From the NCBI RefSeq assembly GCF_003573695.1, contig NC_039358.1, positions 96,224,117-96,288,116 of the forward strand: 64,000 nucleotides of DNA. The letters run 5' to 3'. Positions 20,329 to 31,361 of this stretch are shown piece by piece. Both the position numbers and the translations under genes were made by a program. Below the pieces are notes generated by a model that was not told the origin of the DNA, ran no database searches, and saw nothing but the letters and a program-made list of their open reading frames with translations. Each line of letters begins with the position of its first letter. The first letter of the stretch is position 1. This DNA comes from Papaver somniferum. Lineage: Eukaryota > Streptophyta > Magnoliopsida > Ranunculales > Papaveraceae.

Positions 20329-21205
20329 CACTGTCTCATGAAGGTGCGATCTAGACCACTGAATTTTTCAGGCAAAGAGGAATGGCTGAGATTGATTTGC
20401 GACAGAAATCTCATGCCGCAAAGGCCGCGCGTCATGCCTACTTCGGGCGCGCGTTTCGAGACGACCAAGCCTGGTCGGTCTTGGACGATCGGTCAGGCGT
20501 GCAGACGGCGGGCTGGTGTACACCTCCGTACCTCATTGTCCCATAGAAACGTGATCTAAGCCACTCAATTTGTCCGGCGAAGTTGAGTGGTCGAGATTGG
20601 TTCACAATTGGGAAGTGTGACCACGCCTAGTTTGGGCGTGCGAATCGAGGCAACCATCCATGGTATGCCTTGGACGATCGGGTGTGGAGATAGGTGGGCC
20701 CACAGTGATCATGTTGATACTCATCGAACCTGCTTAGTCTATTCCTGGAACCTCCATTCGAGCAGGAGAAAATGGACGCTCGTGATCGATTTGCGACACA
20801 AAACCCTAATTAGGGTTTTTGGTCGGCCGCGTGTTAGCTAGTTTGGCTAACCGAAAATACGTGTTATATACCTCATCTGGAGAGGCCGATTGTGTGAGGC
20901 ACTTATTAGGCCGGTGCTGATTGAGGTGGTATGTGTCCTATCATCTCAGGGTTAATCTAAGCCATCCAACCATGCCGGTGAAGTTGGATGGTCGTGATCA
21001 ATTTTAGGTTTTTAGTGGACTTTTCTGCGACCCTCAATTCTCCACGCTGACCCAACTTCGGACAATCGTATATTGCAATCTGATCATGTTAGGGAAGAGT
21101 CGGTCATGCAGGTAAGAAGAAGGTTCGTCGGTGTACAGGACAAACTTTGCCTAACCGGTCATGGGATAATCTACACCGTCCAACCATGCTGGTGAAGTTG
21201 GACGG
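20329..21205. repeat. Hairpin array in Tat-B LTR
   Basis: Units of about 200 bp (range 200-400) carry a 45-bp module: a stem, a loop like (cc)atgc(t/c)ggtgaa, the complementary stem, then ggtc(g/a)(a/t)gat. Stems: 20561-20568 with 20583-20590 (CCACTCAA/TTGAGTGG); 20962-20970 with 20983-20991 (CCATCCAAC/GTTGGATGG); 21176-21184 with 21197-21205 (CCGTCCAAC/GTTGGACGG). A decayed unit is near 20350. The 5' LTR repeats this at 27230-28060 and has an extra unit at 27015-27050. Stem changes are compensated on the other arm. Confidence 0.75.
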
Positions 21206-21821
21206 TCATGATGAATTTGAGACTTCCGTAAGCGGTCTTGTGCGCATGAGTTTTTCCAAGCTGCTCCACACCAGTCTGGATATCCCATTCTGGGATGGCG
21301 TTTGGTGATTATTTTGTCAGGCGTGACTTTGCACCTATGTGGCCGACTTGCGTGGTCGTGATTATTTCCAAGACTGACGTAGACAGTCCAGATGCTCGAT
21401 CGGGTTAGTATAACACTCTGAGAATTGCATCTTGTACGGGTATTTCGTATATGCTTCATTATTAACGCTTCGAGATCGTGTTGCTCTGCTGAGAGCAACA
21501 CTCAGTCGTCATGCCGCACCAATAATGAGAGTGGAGCAGTACATAAAATACAGGGATGGTCATGCATTAATTGATAATGCTATAAGTTTATAGTGAGGAA
21601 GTATTCACCATTTTATCAGTGGCTTTATCCTTTGCAGGATGTTAGCGCATAATTTCGGCCTTTAAAATTTTAGTCTTTAATGAAAATCCACCATCAACAC
21701 TAGGTAAATTAGCAAAGTGAAGAAGTATTTATCATTTATCAGCGGCTGTATCCTTTACAGGATGTCAGTGCATAAATTTGGTTTTACAATTTTAGCCTTG
21801 AACTTAAATCCACCATCAACA

Positions 21822-21835
21822 TTAAGTCCCCTGCC
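21822..21835 (-). promoter_or_regulatory. Tat-B polypurine tract
   Basis: On the minus strand ggcaggggacttaa directly precedes the 3' LTR. It is nearly identical to the Tat-A tract. Confidence 0.8.
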
Positions 21836-23334
21836 TAGCACATAATAGTTACACTATTGTGGGGTATGTGTGGTAGGCATTAGATGGTGACATATACAGA
21901 TAAAACTTATGAGATAAAGTTAGATGTTACCAGGAGAGACGGGTCGTCCTGTTCTTGGAGCATGTCAAGTTCAATAGGCGTCTAGGCGAGCGTTCCCCTT
22001 GCATGATGTCAGTCTTGCCTTCTTCGATCGACCTTGATATGCCTGCTTCTGTCGAGAGCCTGCTTCGTGCTTGCTCTGCTCGAATGTGGGGCTATTGTGG
22101 CTGCTTCGTTCGTGGGAGTACGCCAGGTGTGACGACAACCTTGGTGGGACCGATTTCCTCCTTCGGGTATTCGATCCAAGAAGGGAATAGAACTTGTATG
22201 CTCCTCTTCCTATAGAAAACCGTGCATGTAACCCTGGACGGATGTGGACCCCACCATGTATATGCTTCGACCAAACGTCACCCTGTTGCACCTGTTTGAT
22301 AGGCATGTGGGTCCGCCTACTTCGCTCAACCGTGGGACCCATCATGCGCCTGCTTGATCGAACGTGGGCTTGTTGTGCCTGCTTCGGTTAATCGTGGGTC
22401 CACTCTGTGCCTGCTTTGGCCGAATGTGGGACCCGATGTAAGCATGATTTCTTCGAACATGGGCAGATGTGCATGCTTTGATCAAACACGGGTCCACCGT
22501 GTACATGCTTCAAACGTCAGCCCTGTGCTTCGACTGAAAACCGGCCCTGCTGTGTGCGCCTATTTCATTCGAATACCAGCCTTATGACCTTGATCAACAC
22601 CGTCTTCGTGGACTCGACCCACACCGGCCTTGTTTGCTGACGTGGCCCAATACCATCCTTGTGACCTTGATCGGCCTTGACTAATACCGGCTTGACGTGA
22701 CCCAATACAAGCCTACTTGCGTGACGTGATATTAGTCTTGCTTGCGTGATGGGATATTATCTTTGCGATCTCGACCAATACCAGCTTCGCGGACTTGAGC
22801 AACACTAGCCTTGGTTGCTGACGTGGCCCAATACCAGCCTTGCTTGCTTTGCCCGTACGGTTTATGTGCTTGCTCGAGTGTCATCCTTGCTACTTCTACC
22901 AAAGACCGGCCCAGCTAGATTGACCAAACACCGGCCTTGCTGCCTGCTCGAACGTGGGACCCACCGCGTGCTTGCTTTGCTCAAAAATGAACTTTGTGTG
23001 CTCAAATGTGAATATGGGTCCTGCAGAGAGTGTTAAAGAAGCTTCTGGAGTGAACGTGGAGGCGGCTCCTGGAGATAGCATTGAAGCAAGATTCTGAAGT
23101 GAACGTGGGTCCCGAAGAGAGCATTGAGGCGGCTCCTGAATAGACCATTGAAGCAGCTTTTGAAGCAAATGTGGAGGTGGCTCCTGGAGAGAGCATTAAA
23201 GCAGCTTCTGAAGCAAATGTGGGTCCCGGAGAGAGCGTTGAGGCGGATCTTGAATAGACCATTGAAGTAGCTTCTGCTGGAGGGAGCGTTGAAGTGGATT
23301 CCTCTTCATTTTGATTTACTTTTGTGAATTCCAT
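21836..23334 (-). repeat. Degenerate tandem repeats in Tat-B 3' internal region
   Basis: Two kinds of short repeat fill the region. From about 22020 to 22980 the + strand repeats gcctgctt(c/t)g...cgaacgtgggacccacc...gcctgctt with periods near 50-70 bp, grading into variants of gaccaataccagccttgcttgcgtgacg. From about 23015 to 23300 it repeats gagagcattgaagc(a/g)gcttctgaag(t/c)gaacgtgg(g/a)(t/g)cc. No coding frame is recognisable. The long minus-strand frames with Ala-Ser-Met-Leu-Ser-Pro-Gly repeats simply reflect the repeats. Confidence 0.65.
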
Positions 23335-23995
23335 GCTTCTTGATTGACCATCTCTCTCGTGTTGAAGAATTCCTTGACTAACGGTGAAGGAACTTCGTAC
23401 TGAGCCTCATTCCCCAAGCATGGTTTACATGTTTCTATCTTGTATGCCCGATGGGTCTTTTGTACGTAATGGTCGTTGATATTGTGAAGCTCTGGATGGT
23501 ATCAATCGACAAGCAACAACAGTTCTTGGCAGCAGCTTTGATCAGAAGAGACTGGCAGGGAGAGGTGTGGTGGCAACTTGTACGAACTTGGCACCCTCTT
23601 AAGTCCCAGGTGCAATCTCCTTTAGTAACAAACTACTTTTTCCACGGGAGACAAATTCTGAAAGCGTCTCTCATTGATGTAGTTACCGTCGATCCAGATA
23701 TGGAATATCTTGGACGTTGTTTCATTATTGCGGCAGTCGTGCATGTGGTACTAGAGTTGAAGTTGGCAATTTTGGACGCGCATGATGTTGTATCTTGGTG
23801 GATTTCTTTTTGCTGCTTCAACGAAACTGGTTCTTTCTAGCAGGGCAGATGCTGTTGTAGATGAGAGTTCAACAGCTTCACGAAGTCCAGAGGATGACCA
23901 AAAGCGCAGATTCTCCAACATAGCACGATAGACATGCACCATCGTCTGCTAGAGTGACTCGCCCGGATTTTGCTTGACATGACGCGTGGACATCG
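23335..23995. other. Unassigned part of Tat-B internal region
   Basis: About 660 bp between the repeat region and the truncated reverse transcriptase. A + strand frame (23451-23837, 129 residues) covers most of it, but I recognise no domain on either strand, and its orientation is opposite to the element. It is most likely non-coding 3' sequence joined to reverse transcriptase by a deletion at about 23995-24005. Confidence 0.4.
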
Positions 23996-25286
23996 TTATC
24001 TTCTTGAGGCTGCTCCCTTGAGGTATCGGCTCCAATGGAAGATTGCCGCCATAGAGCGTTGATACGTTGCACCGACATTCTTTAAACCAAATGGAAGTAC
24101 AGTATAATAAAAATTCCCGAGAGGAGTTCGAAAAGGTATCTTACTTGCGTCATGCTCGTACATCCTTATCTGGTTGTAGCCGTTACATCCATCCATGGAG
24201 GAGAAAATGTTGTGTCCGCTGGTTGCATCTACTAACATGTCGATGTTAGGTAGAGGAGGATCGTTTTTGGGGCAGCATTTGTTCAAGTCTCTGAAATCCA
24301 TGCAGCACCTGATCTGTCCATTTTCCTCGTGTCTGAACTGCAACTGTTTAACCGGCTTGGATCCAGGTATGATATGTAGATATGGGTGACCAATTTTCAT
24401 CTAAATCTGGCATTTCTTCATACCTCCAAGAGAATATGTCCTGGTACTCTTTGAGAAGTTCCACGAGATTCGTGCGTTCATCCGTACACAAGGTTGAGCT
24501 GATGGAGATAGACCTCGGAGATTCCTCAACGATTTCAATCTCATCAGTTGTGGAGTTGGCACCATCTTGCAGTTGTTGTGGAGCATCTAGCACTTGTTCT
24601 TGTGGTTCGTTGTTGTTGTAGCATTCCATTGGATGGAGAGACTGGGTAACAGTCTCTCCTGCTAATTTATAATGGCAGTGTCGGTATACCATTTTCCTTT
24701 TCTGGTCACGACTCGCCACAAAAGTTCGTTCCCTCTTGGTGTGAACATGGGTTTCGGCTTCACCGGATGAAGAAGAATGTTTCTTCAGCAAAGATGCGTC
24801 GTGGGGCTTAGCCCTCAATGATGCGAGTCGGTCCTCCTCCTGGATTGACACCCATGTGGGGAGTGGGATGCAATTGTCCTTGTCTGATTCTTCCTGTTGA
24901 GCTTCCCTCGGTTCGAAAAGTTCCACCCCGCATATTGGTGCGTATGGAGACGATGATGCAGGAATACAAACGACTTCTTCATTCAACATAGTCTTCAGGC
25001 ACTGGTGATATGTTGAAGGGACGATCCCGTATGTGCTAGTCTGGTTTCCTTCAAAGTCTGTCATTATGGTAGGATGTCGTACAATCTTGCATGGGAGGAC
25101 CTTGGCTGTCCTGAGAGTCTTGAGGGTAATCACATTCGAAGACGCTCCTGTGTCGATAGGGTCTCTCTTGAACTCTGAATCCTTGATGCATGTAGTAATA
25201 TGTAGGGCCCAGTTGTGACCTTCCTCTGGCTGATTGCAGCAAACGTCTCCGCCTGCTGATTCTTCGAAAGGTGTAAGAGTTCGCAT
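23996..25286 (-). pseudogene. Tat-B protease and truncated reverse transcriptase
   Basis: The frame 24348-25286 contains the protease active site Ile-Asp-Thr-Gly-Ala-Ser-Ser-Asn-Val (about residue 42), Val-Pro-Ser-Thr-Tyr-His-Gln-Cys, a linker, and the beginning of reverse transcriptase (Asp-Ile-Phe-Ser-Trp-Arg-Tyr-Glu-Glu-Met). The overlapping frame 23996-24400 continues it: Phe-Arg-His-Glu-Glu-Asn-Gly-Gln-Ile-Arg, where about 35 residues present in Tat-A are missing, then Met-Asp-Phe-Arg-Asp-Leu-Asn and Pro-Phe-Gly-Leu-Lys-Asn-Val-Gly. It stops before the Tyr-x-Asp-Asp motif. The region from the Tyr-x-Asp-Asp motif through integrase is deleted. It cannot be active. Confidence 0.85.
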
Positions 25287-25996
25287 AAACCTTCCACTGA
25301 AGCCGCTTCCTGATCCACCGGTCTCTGGTTCATAGTGAAACTATTAACTTGAGGAGGATCGTTGTAAGGATCGGTCCCTAGTGTAGGAGTCTCCATGACA
25401 GGACCGCTCATATCAGATGTCATATTGATGAGGAGATCGAGTATGTCGTTTATCGCTTCTTTGATCAGGTCCATGTAGGCCCGCGCCGATGAAGTACCTT
25501 CTCCGGGTGCGTTGAATGCGTTCCTTGTTAGATCCAGGGGCTGTCGTGCCTCTTGTGGCAATCGATCAGTTAATGCTTTAAGAAAAGTGAGTACCTCTTT
25601 CTGAGTTGCAGCCATATCCGTTTGAGTCTTAGCAAGGACTTCCTGCCTCTCCATCAAATATGCGATGGTAATGGGAGATGGTCCTCATCTTTCTCCTCTA
25701 GCTCATCGTCCTGATGAAGGGGTGGCAGTTTCTCTGGTGACGGCTGGAGGCGTTACACTTGAAGAGATGCCAGGGTTTGCGGCTGCTCTGGCTCTGGTGA
25801 TAGGAGGTGTCACACCCAATGGAATATCTCCTCTTGCTCCGCTGGTGCTGGTAGTAGAGGAAGTAATTCCACGAGATACATTGATGGTATTGACTGGTTG
25901 CACGGTGACACCACTGATTGTGATATCAACACCGAGAGCGTTGTCAGCGCTAGTCCCGTCAGGATTGGTTGCTGATCCAGACATAAGATCCACCAT
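25130..25996 (-). pseudogene. Tat-B gag start, internally deleted
   Basis: On the minus strand an ATG at 25996, about 80 nt after the primer-binding site, opens a Ser/Thr/Ala-rich frame (Met-Val-Asp-Leu-Met-Ser-Gly-Ser-Ala) to 25703. A second frame (25130-25657) continues with Met-Met-Glu-Arg-Gln-Glu-Val-Leu-Ala-Lys-Thr-Gln and a helical stretch, as in the N-terminal part of Tat gag. It then runs into protease text in another frame at about 25280. No capsid core or zinc knuckle is visible, so the central and C-terminal gag regions have been deleted. Confidence 0.6.
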
Positions 25997-26056
25997 TTCG
26001 AAATTGATAAGATTGAATTGGATTTGAAAATTGATTTTACAACCGAGAGATTAATC

Positions 26057-26075
26057 TCCCATTGTGGTCGCCAAT
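26057..26075 (-). promoter_or_regulatory. Tat-B primer-binding site
   Basis: Reading on the minus strand, the LTR end ...cataaaca is followed by at and then TGGCGACCACAATGGG. A site starting TGGCG fits a tRNA whose 3' end is CGCCA; I cannot name the tRNA with certainty. Its position shows that 26076-42477 is the 5' LTR side. Confidence 0.65.
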
Positions 26076-28065
26076 TGTTTATGGGTGAAAACTATTTCTG
26101 CCGGTTTTGGTAATTTGGGGTGTGTGGATGAGAAATGAATCTAAACCCTAAAAAAATGCACTGCACAGGAGTGCTTGTGATTCGAGAAATCAATCTGTAC
26201 AACTCTGGCCTAAACCAAGAAATGGTCGTTCCAGACTTGCTTCGGTCACAAAGTGAAGGAGATGGGGTTGATCTTAGGGAGGGAAGCGAAGAAGGTGTTG
26301 AGATTGTGAAGGTGTTGGTTGTGTAAGACTTGTATCAGATAGCTGAACTGGCTTGCATAATGAAAGCTATCAGTTCTGGTGTTGGAATACGATTGTATCA
26401 ACACTTGGCTTCTGTTGTCTTGTGTTGTTTGAAAAATAAGGATGAAAACCTATTTATACAAGTCATTAAGCCTAACCCTCGTCTCTCGTGGGAAGTGGAG
26501 GAAGTGGAGTAGTGGATTTGTGTGTGTTAGTGTCACACGATCAGTCTTGCCCACTTCTCCCATCATCATTAACCGTTCATGTCTTCCTGACACGTTCTTA
26601 TGATGGCGCGTTGTGCGCTGCATGATGTAAACCGCCAGACCAATACCCCAGTAAGTATCCCCCAGTTTGTGACATGATTGATGTCTCGAGTGTGTGGATC
26701 GTGGGACCCACAAAAGGTAGCATGTGATGCTAGATTAAATAACTAAGTTATTTAGGAAGTCGATATTTGTGAAATATCGTGTGTATTATATGCAGGTAAT
26801 GCATCGAATATAATCAGCATGTGTGAAGCATCGCTGTTTTAAGGATTAACAAAGTAAGTCACGATTAAGCGTCTTAAAATAGATGCATGTCCAGCCATCT
26901 TCGAGTGATCGTTTGGAGGCTGTACAGGTAAGTCCTGACTTGGCCGATCACTTTGTGTGGAAGAGTGGTGGACGGTGATCGTGGTGATGCCTCACTGGTC
27001 GCCTAACTCCTGTCTTAGGTTGTCCGCCCAAGCTGGTGAATTTGGACGGACGAGATGGATTGCGACCCACATCTGCGACCGTTGGATTAGGGTTTAGGAG
27101 GTGCTCAAACACCAACCTTTAGCTTGGTCGAATCCAAGCATGGGAGACATATTTGGCAGGGCCGATCGGGCATGCGTGTAGACGGCATGCTGGTGTAGGC
27201 GCCTATACCCCACTGTCTCATGAAGGTGCGATCTAGACCACTGAATTTTTCAGGCAAAGAGGAATGGCTAAGATTGATTTACGACATAAATCTCATGCCG
27301 CAAAGGCCGCGTGTCATGCATACTTCGGGCGCGCGTTTCGAGACGACCAAGCCTGGTCGGTCTTGGCCGATCAGTCAGGCGTGCAGACGGCGGGCTGGTG
27401 TACACCTCCGTCCCTCATTGTCCCATAGAAACGTGATCTAAGCCACTCAATTTGTCCGGCGAAGTTGAGTGGTCGAGATTGGTTCGTAATTTGGAAGTGT
27501 GACCACGCCTAGTTTGGGCGTGCGAATCGAGGCAACCAGCCATGGTATGCCTTGGCCGATCGGGTGTGGAGATAGGTGGGCCCACAGTGATCGTGTTGAT
27601 ACTAATCGGACCTGCTTAGTCTATTCCTGGACCCTCCATTCGAGCAGGAGAAAATGGATGCTCGTGATCGATTTGCGACACAAAACCCTAATTAAGATTT
27701 TTGGTCGGACGCGTGTTAGCTAGTTTGGCTAACCGAAAATACGTGTTATATACCTCATCTGGAGAGGCCGATTGTGTGGGGAACTTATTAGGCCGGTGCT
27801 GAGTGCGGTGGTATGTGTCCGACCATCTCAGGGTTAATCTAAGCCATCCAACCATGCTGGTGAAGTTGGATGGTCGTGATCAATTTTAGGTTTTTAGTGG
27901 ACTTTTCTGCGACCCTCTATTCACCACGCTGACTCAACTTCGGACAATAGTATATTGCAATCTGGTCAGGTTAGGGAAGAGTCAGTCATGCAGGTAGGAA
28001 GAAGGTCCGCCGGTGTACATGACAAGCTTTGCCTAACCGGTCATGGGATAATCTACGCCGTCCAA
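26076..28065 (-). mobile_element. Tat-B 5' LTR, first part
   Basis: The copy begins tgtttatggg and matches 19323-21180. It contains about 120 bp absent from the 3' LTR (26905-27040), which includes a further hairpin (GTCCGCCCAA with TTTGGACGGAC). It is cut at tccaa (28061-28065) by the Athila-like element and resumes after the repeated tccaa at 41788. Confidence 0.9.
26451..26458 (-). promoter_or_regulatory. TATA box in Tat-B 5' LTR
   Basis: TATAAATA on the minus strand, conserved with the 3' LTR. It would drive the element if U3 were intact, but U3 is now interrupted by 13.7 kb of Athila-like sequence. Confidence 0.45.
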
Positions 28066-31000
28066 TGATCGCTGACGTATGCGTCAAAAATAAATTACAC
28101 TTTCTCACTACTCAAAATATATAATATAGCAAGGGTAATAAAGGATCGTTCCCACAGAGAGGACTATGGTTGTCAAGTTGTTTCGGTTTCCTATAAATAA
28201 CAATGGGGGGTTTTCTGATTTTTATATATTAAAATAAAATAAAAGCAAAACAAATAATTAAAACAAAATCAATAAGATTATAATATTGGTCAAAGATTGG
28301 TTTTCATTCACAAACATGTATTTGAAACAATAATTAGAATTGATATTTAATCTCAACTTTTATCAAAGGCCCTAGGATACCTTGATCGCAAAAATATCCC
28401 GCTAATTTCCTCTTGTCATCAACAAACACATTAAAAGATGCGAGTATGAGTTCTACCTTAGAGAACAACCTAATGTGTAAAAGCACTAATCAAGTTTAAT
28501 TCCCTAGATGCATTAAGTTCTATGAAATCAGGCCAATCAAAGCAATCGAACGTGTAAAAGCACTAATCCGATTTAACAAAGGTTATGATTCATATGTGAC
28601 TACTAGGATGCATCACTACAAGCAATATTCACAATATGCTACTTGCAATCAGAAATTTATCACTTTTTCGTATAATAAACTCTAATCTAGCAATAGAGAT
28701 GAAAACAAACTCAATCGATTCTAGACTCGACCAAACAAGCATTCAATTCACATAACAATATTAACGATGAATCATAAACGATAAAGTGTGGAGAGAAAAC
28801 TAATTTATTGAACACAACCCATGTTTGGAAATCCAACTTATTCCTTTAACCAATGATAAAAATTAGGTACTCATATTCATGGAGTTCATAACAAGAAGGA
28901 AGAGAAAACCTATCATGTTTCTAAACCCTAGAATCAAAAGTAGAAGATGAGATATGATATATCCCAGAGAGAAGTCTCGGCCTTTTTTATATGATATACT
29001 TTCTCTTCTCATTCCAGCGGCCAAAAGTCTCTGAGCCCATTAGCCAAGCCCAGTCTACATGGGTCCATTCCCTGAGTCAAACCAGGTCAGATGGTTCGGA
29101 TCACTGAGTTAACTCGCCTTAGTAGAAATTCTGGCAGTCTCCTCTGTTTTCAGACAATGCTCAGACCAATTTCTGGCCAGTTTCTTCCTCCCTGCACAAC
29201 CTAAACATTCATCTATTCATCTTAATCATCCATTCAGGCCTAGCCATTGCATCACTGATAGTAACAGCACCTCCTGTTCAGTACCATGTCTCAAGATATA
29301 ACTTGCTCAGCTCAAACTCTCACCAGAACAGCATTACCAGCTCCCAGTCCCCACTGCACCATCAGCCTTCATATTACCAATACACAACTGCCTCCAATCC
29401 CGCACCTTCAACTCCAACTCAACATGGCAGAAGCAGCAGCATAAGCTTCAACAATCCTCATCAGTGCCACCTGCATTTTCTGTAGCCACAACATCAGTCT
29501 CCTTGTGCACCACCAAGACCTCCACTGCACCTGCAACATCAATTGCACTTCATGTCTCAACAACATAGCATCCCTGCACTGCACCTGCATCCGAGCTCCA
29601 ACCAGAGCCTTTGCCATTGATGCAACAACAGCTCATCATCACTGCGTCTTTCATGACTGTTGTCCTAGCCTTCATGTGTACAACAGCTGCAACCTTGCTC
29701 TACACCACAAACCTTCATTAGTACCATTTCAGTTCAAGCAGAAGCATCTCAATTTCTTCCATGAGTTCAGCTGCAATTCAGTCACCAAATCCTCCAATGC
29801 CGATGGCTACAGCAGCAACCAAAACGGCCCTCAACAATACCATGTCTCAGTCACTTCCCATTTAAGTTCACACTACCATCACCAGCTTGCACCTTATTCT
29901 AGTTGAGCTTAGGAACAAACTCAAACCCGTCCTGCAGATCTTCTCTGCTTCAATGACGACATTAGCTTCATAACAATTTCAATCTCATCCTTCTGCCAAT
30001 CGAACTCCATAATAAACCCATCAGTTCCAGCGAACACCACCATTTGCAACATCCTCCACTTCTTGTTCTTGTGTTCACTGCACCATGACTCTTCACTGAA
30101 CATCCCCATACTACAGCAAGCTTGAATCGCTGCACTAATTCAGTCCAACTCCAAAACCCATCTCCATCTTTGTAATCATCACCCTTTCCGTTCATCATCA
30201 TCCTCTCTGAATCAACCTTCGACTCATGGTCACCAGCATCAATGACCAACCATCGATCCCTGCCATCACAAGCTTCATGTCTTCTCTCGAGCTCAACTGC
30301 CATTCATTGCCTTCCACTCTATATCGCCACGGCCATGCTCTGTCCGTATTCTTCTCAGGCCAAACTCACAACAAAACTGGTGGAGATAAGCTGCTAGTCA
30401 TTCAGGCATTTACACAAACGCCTTGTCTGTGTTTTGCTAATGATGGAGATACAACACTGAGGTTGATCTCCAAGCCATTTTATACCTCTTTCCCTGCACT
30501 TAATTCACATTCATTCATAACCCATACTTCTCCCAGTAAAACACGACTTCAATCTTCAACAAAATCCATGGCAGCAATATCAATTTCTAATGGCAGCAAG
30601 TCTCCGTTTCTTCCCTTCAAGCAATTTCTCATTCAACACCATACACAAGAGCATAGACCCAGGTTTCCTTTTTCATTATGGCTTCTAAATTGAGTCTTTA
30701 TCTCTTATAACACAACCACAAATCACGGAATAAATATCAATGGTTCTTCCCTGTAATTCTAAAACTGAAAACCAAACCGAACAAAACGCACATCTTCCCC
30801 TGGTCCGTCTTCTTAGATTCCAATCCTGTCTCGATCCATCGAAGTCATTGTTGCCGGCGTGACTGAGATTGGCAGCGGCATCCTTCTCTTCTTTCTCTTC
30901 TCCTGAAACTTGATAACCATTACACTCCCAAAGACCATGAACCTTTAACAGCTTCCATTCAATTGTCAGTCATAGAAGACTGACAGTTTAATTAATATTC

Positions 31001-31348
31001 CGTGGATGCCCTGAGTAGAAACTCGGGTGCCTATAACAGTTCTGTAGGTTCTCCACTATCGACAACTTCGGCTTGCTTCAAATACCTCCAGATTCTTCAT
31101 ACGACGTCGGATTGACTCCATTCTTTCGCCATTGGCTTCGTCTTTTCGTGCTCTTCGAGATGATATCAAGGATTCCTAGATAATTTAGCCTCTTTTATGA
31201 CCAATTGGACGATTTCTTGTTCTTTTCGGGAATAAGCTCCAAAATTCCCATAAAATATAAAAGAAAGATAATAATACGATTTCACAAGAAACTAGTTAAG
31301 AAAGCATAATCAATTGATACTTAGAGAGGTGTTTTTAAGCACCTATCA
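28066..31348 (-). mobile_element. Athila-like 3' LTR (full length)
   Basis: This 3283-bp LTR is longer than its partner because it retains about 715 bp (28821-29537) that the partner has lost. By eye the first 750 bp differ from the partner at about six positions, so the insertion looks recent. Long open frames on both strands (for example 30226-30693 and 29968-30303) recur in the partner but show no recognisable domain, and I do not regard them as genes. Confidence 0.85.
28983..28991 (-). promoter_or_regulatory. Possible TATA box in Athila-like 3' LTR
   Basis: On the minus strand TATAAAAAA(ggcc) follows catatcatctc-type text. The segment is missing from the 5' LTR (39211-41787), which would leave that copy without this promoter. 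Confidence 0.35.
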
Positions 31349-31361
31349 AATTCCCCCACAC
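31349..31361 (-). promoter_or_regulatory. Athila-like polypurine tract
   Basis: On the minus strand gtgtgggggaatt sits directly against the LTR end. It fixes the orientation of the element. Confidence 0.7.

Larger units (their letters stand above)
19323..21821 (-). mobile_element. Tat-B 3' LTR
   Basis: A 2.5-kb copy matching the other Tat-B LTR. Compared with it, this copy lacks about 120 bp (matching about 26905-27040) and the left arm of the 105-bp hairpin at 42120-42224. It contains the hairpin array (20329-21205), an antisense TATA box, and a duplicated edge: the last 110 bp (about 21715-21821) repeat about 21600-21705, both ending aaaatccaccatcaaca. Confidence 0.9.

Noticed and set aside
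22896..23334. Minus-strand frames with Ala-Ser-Met-Leu-Ser-Pro-Gly repeats
   Set aside because: They are direct translations of tandem DNA repeats in an untranslated region.
23451..23837. 129-residue plus-strand frame inside Tat-B
   Set aside because: Opposite to the element, no recognisable motif, and surrounded by non-coding repeats.
29303..30693. Long open frames on both strands of the Athila-like LTR, one of 155 residues repeated in the other LTR (40668-41135)
   Set aside because: Both copies are recent duplicates of one LTR, so conservation is expected. No domain or start context, and frames exist on both strands, which points to low-stop composition.
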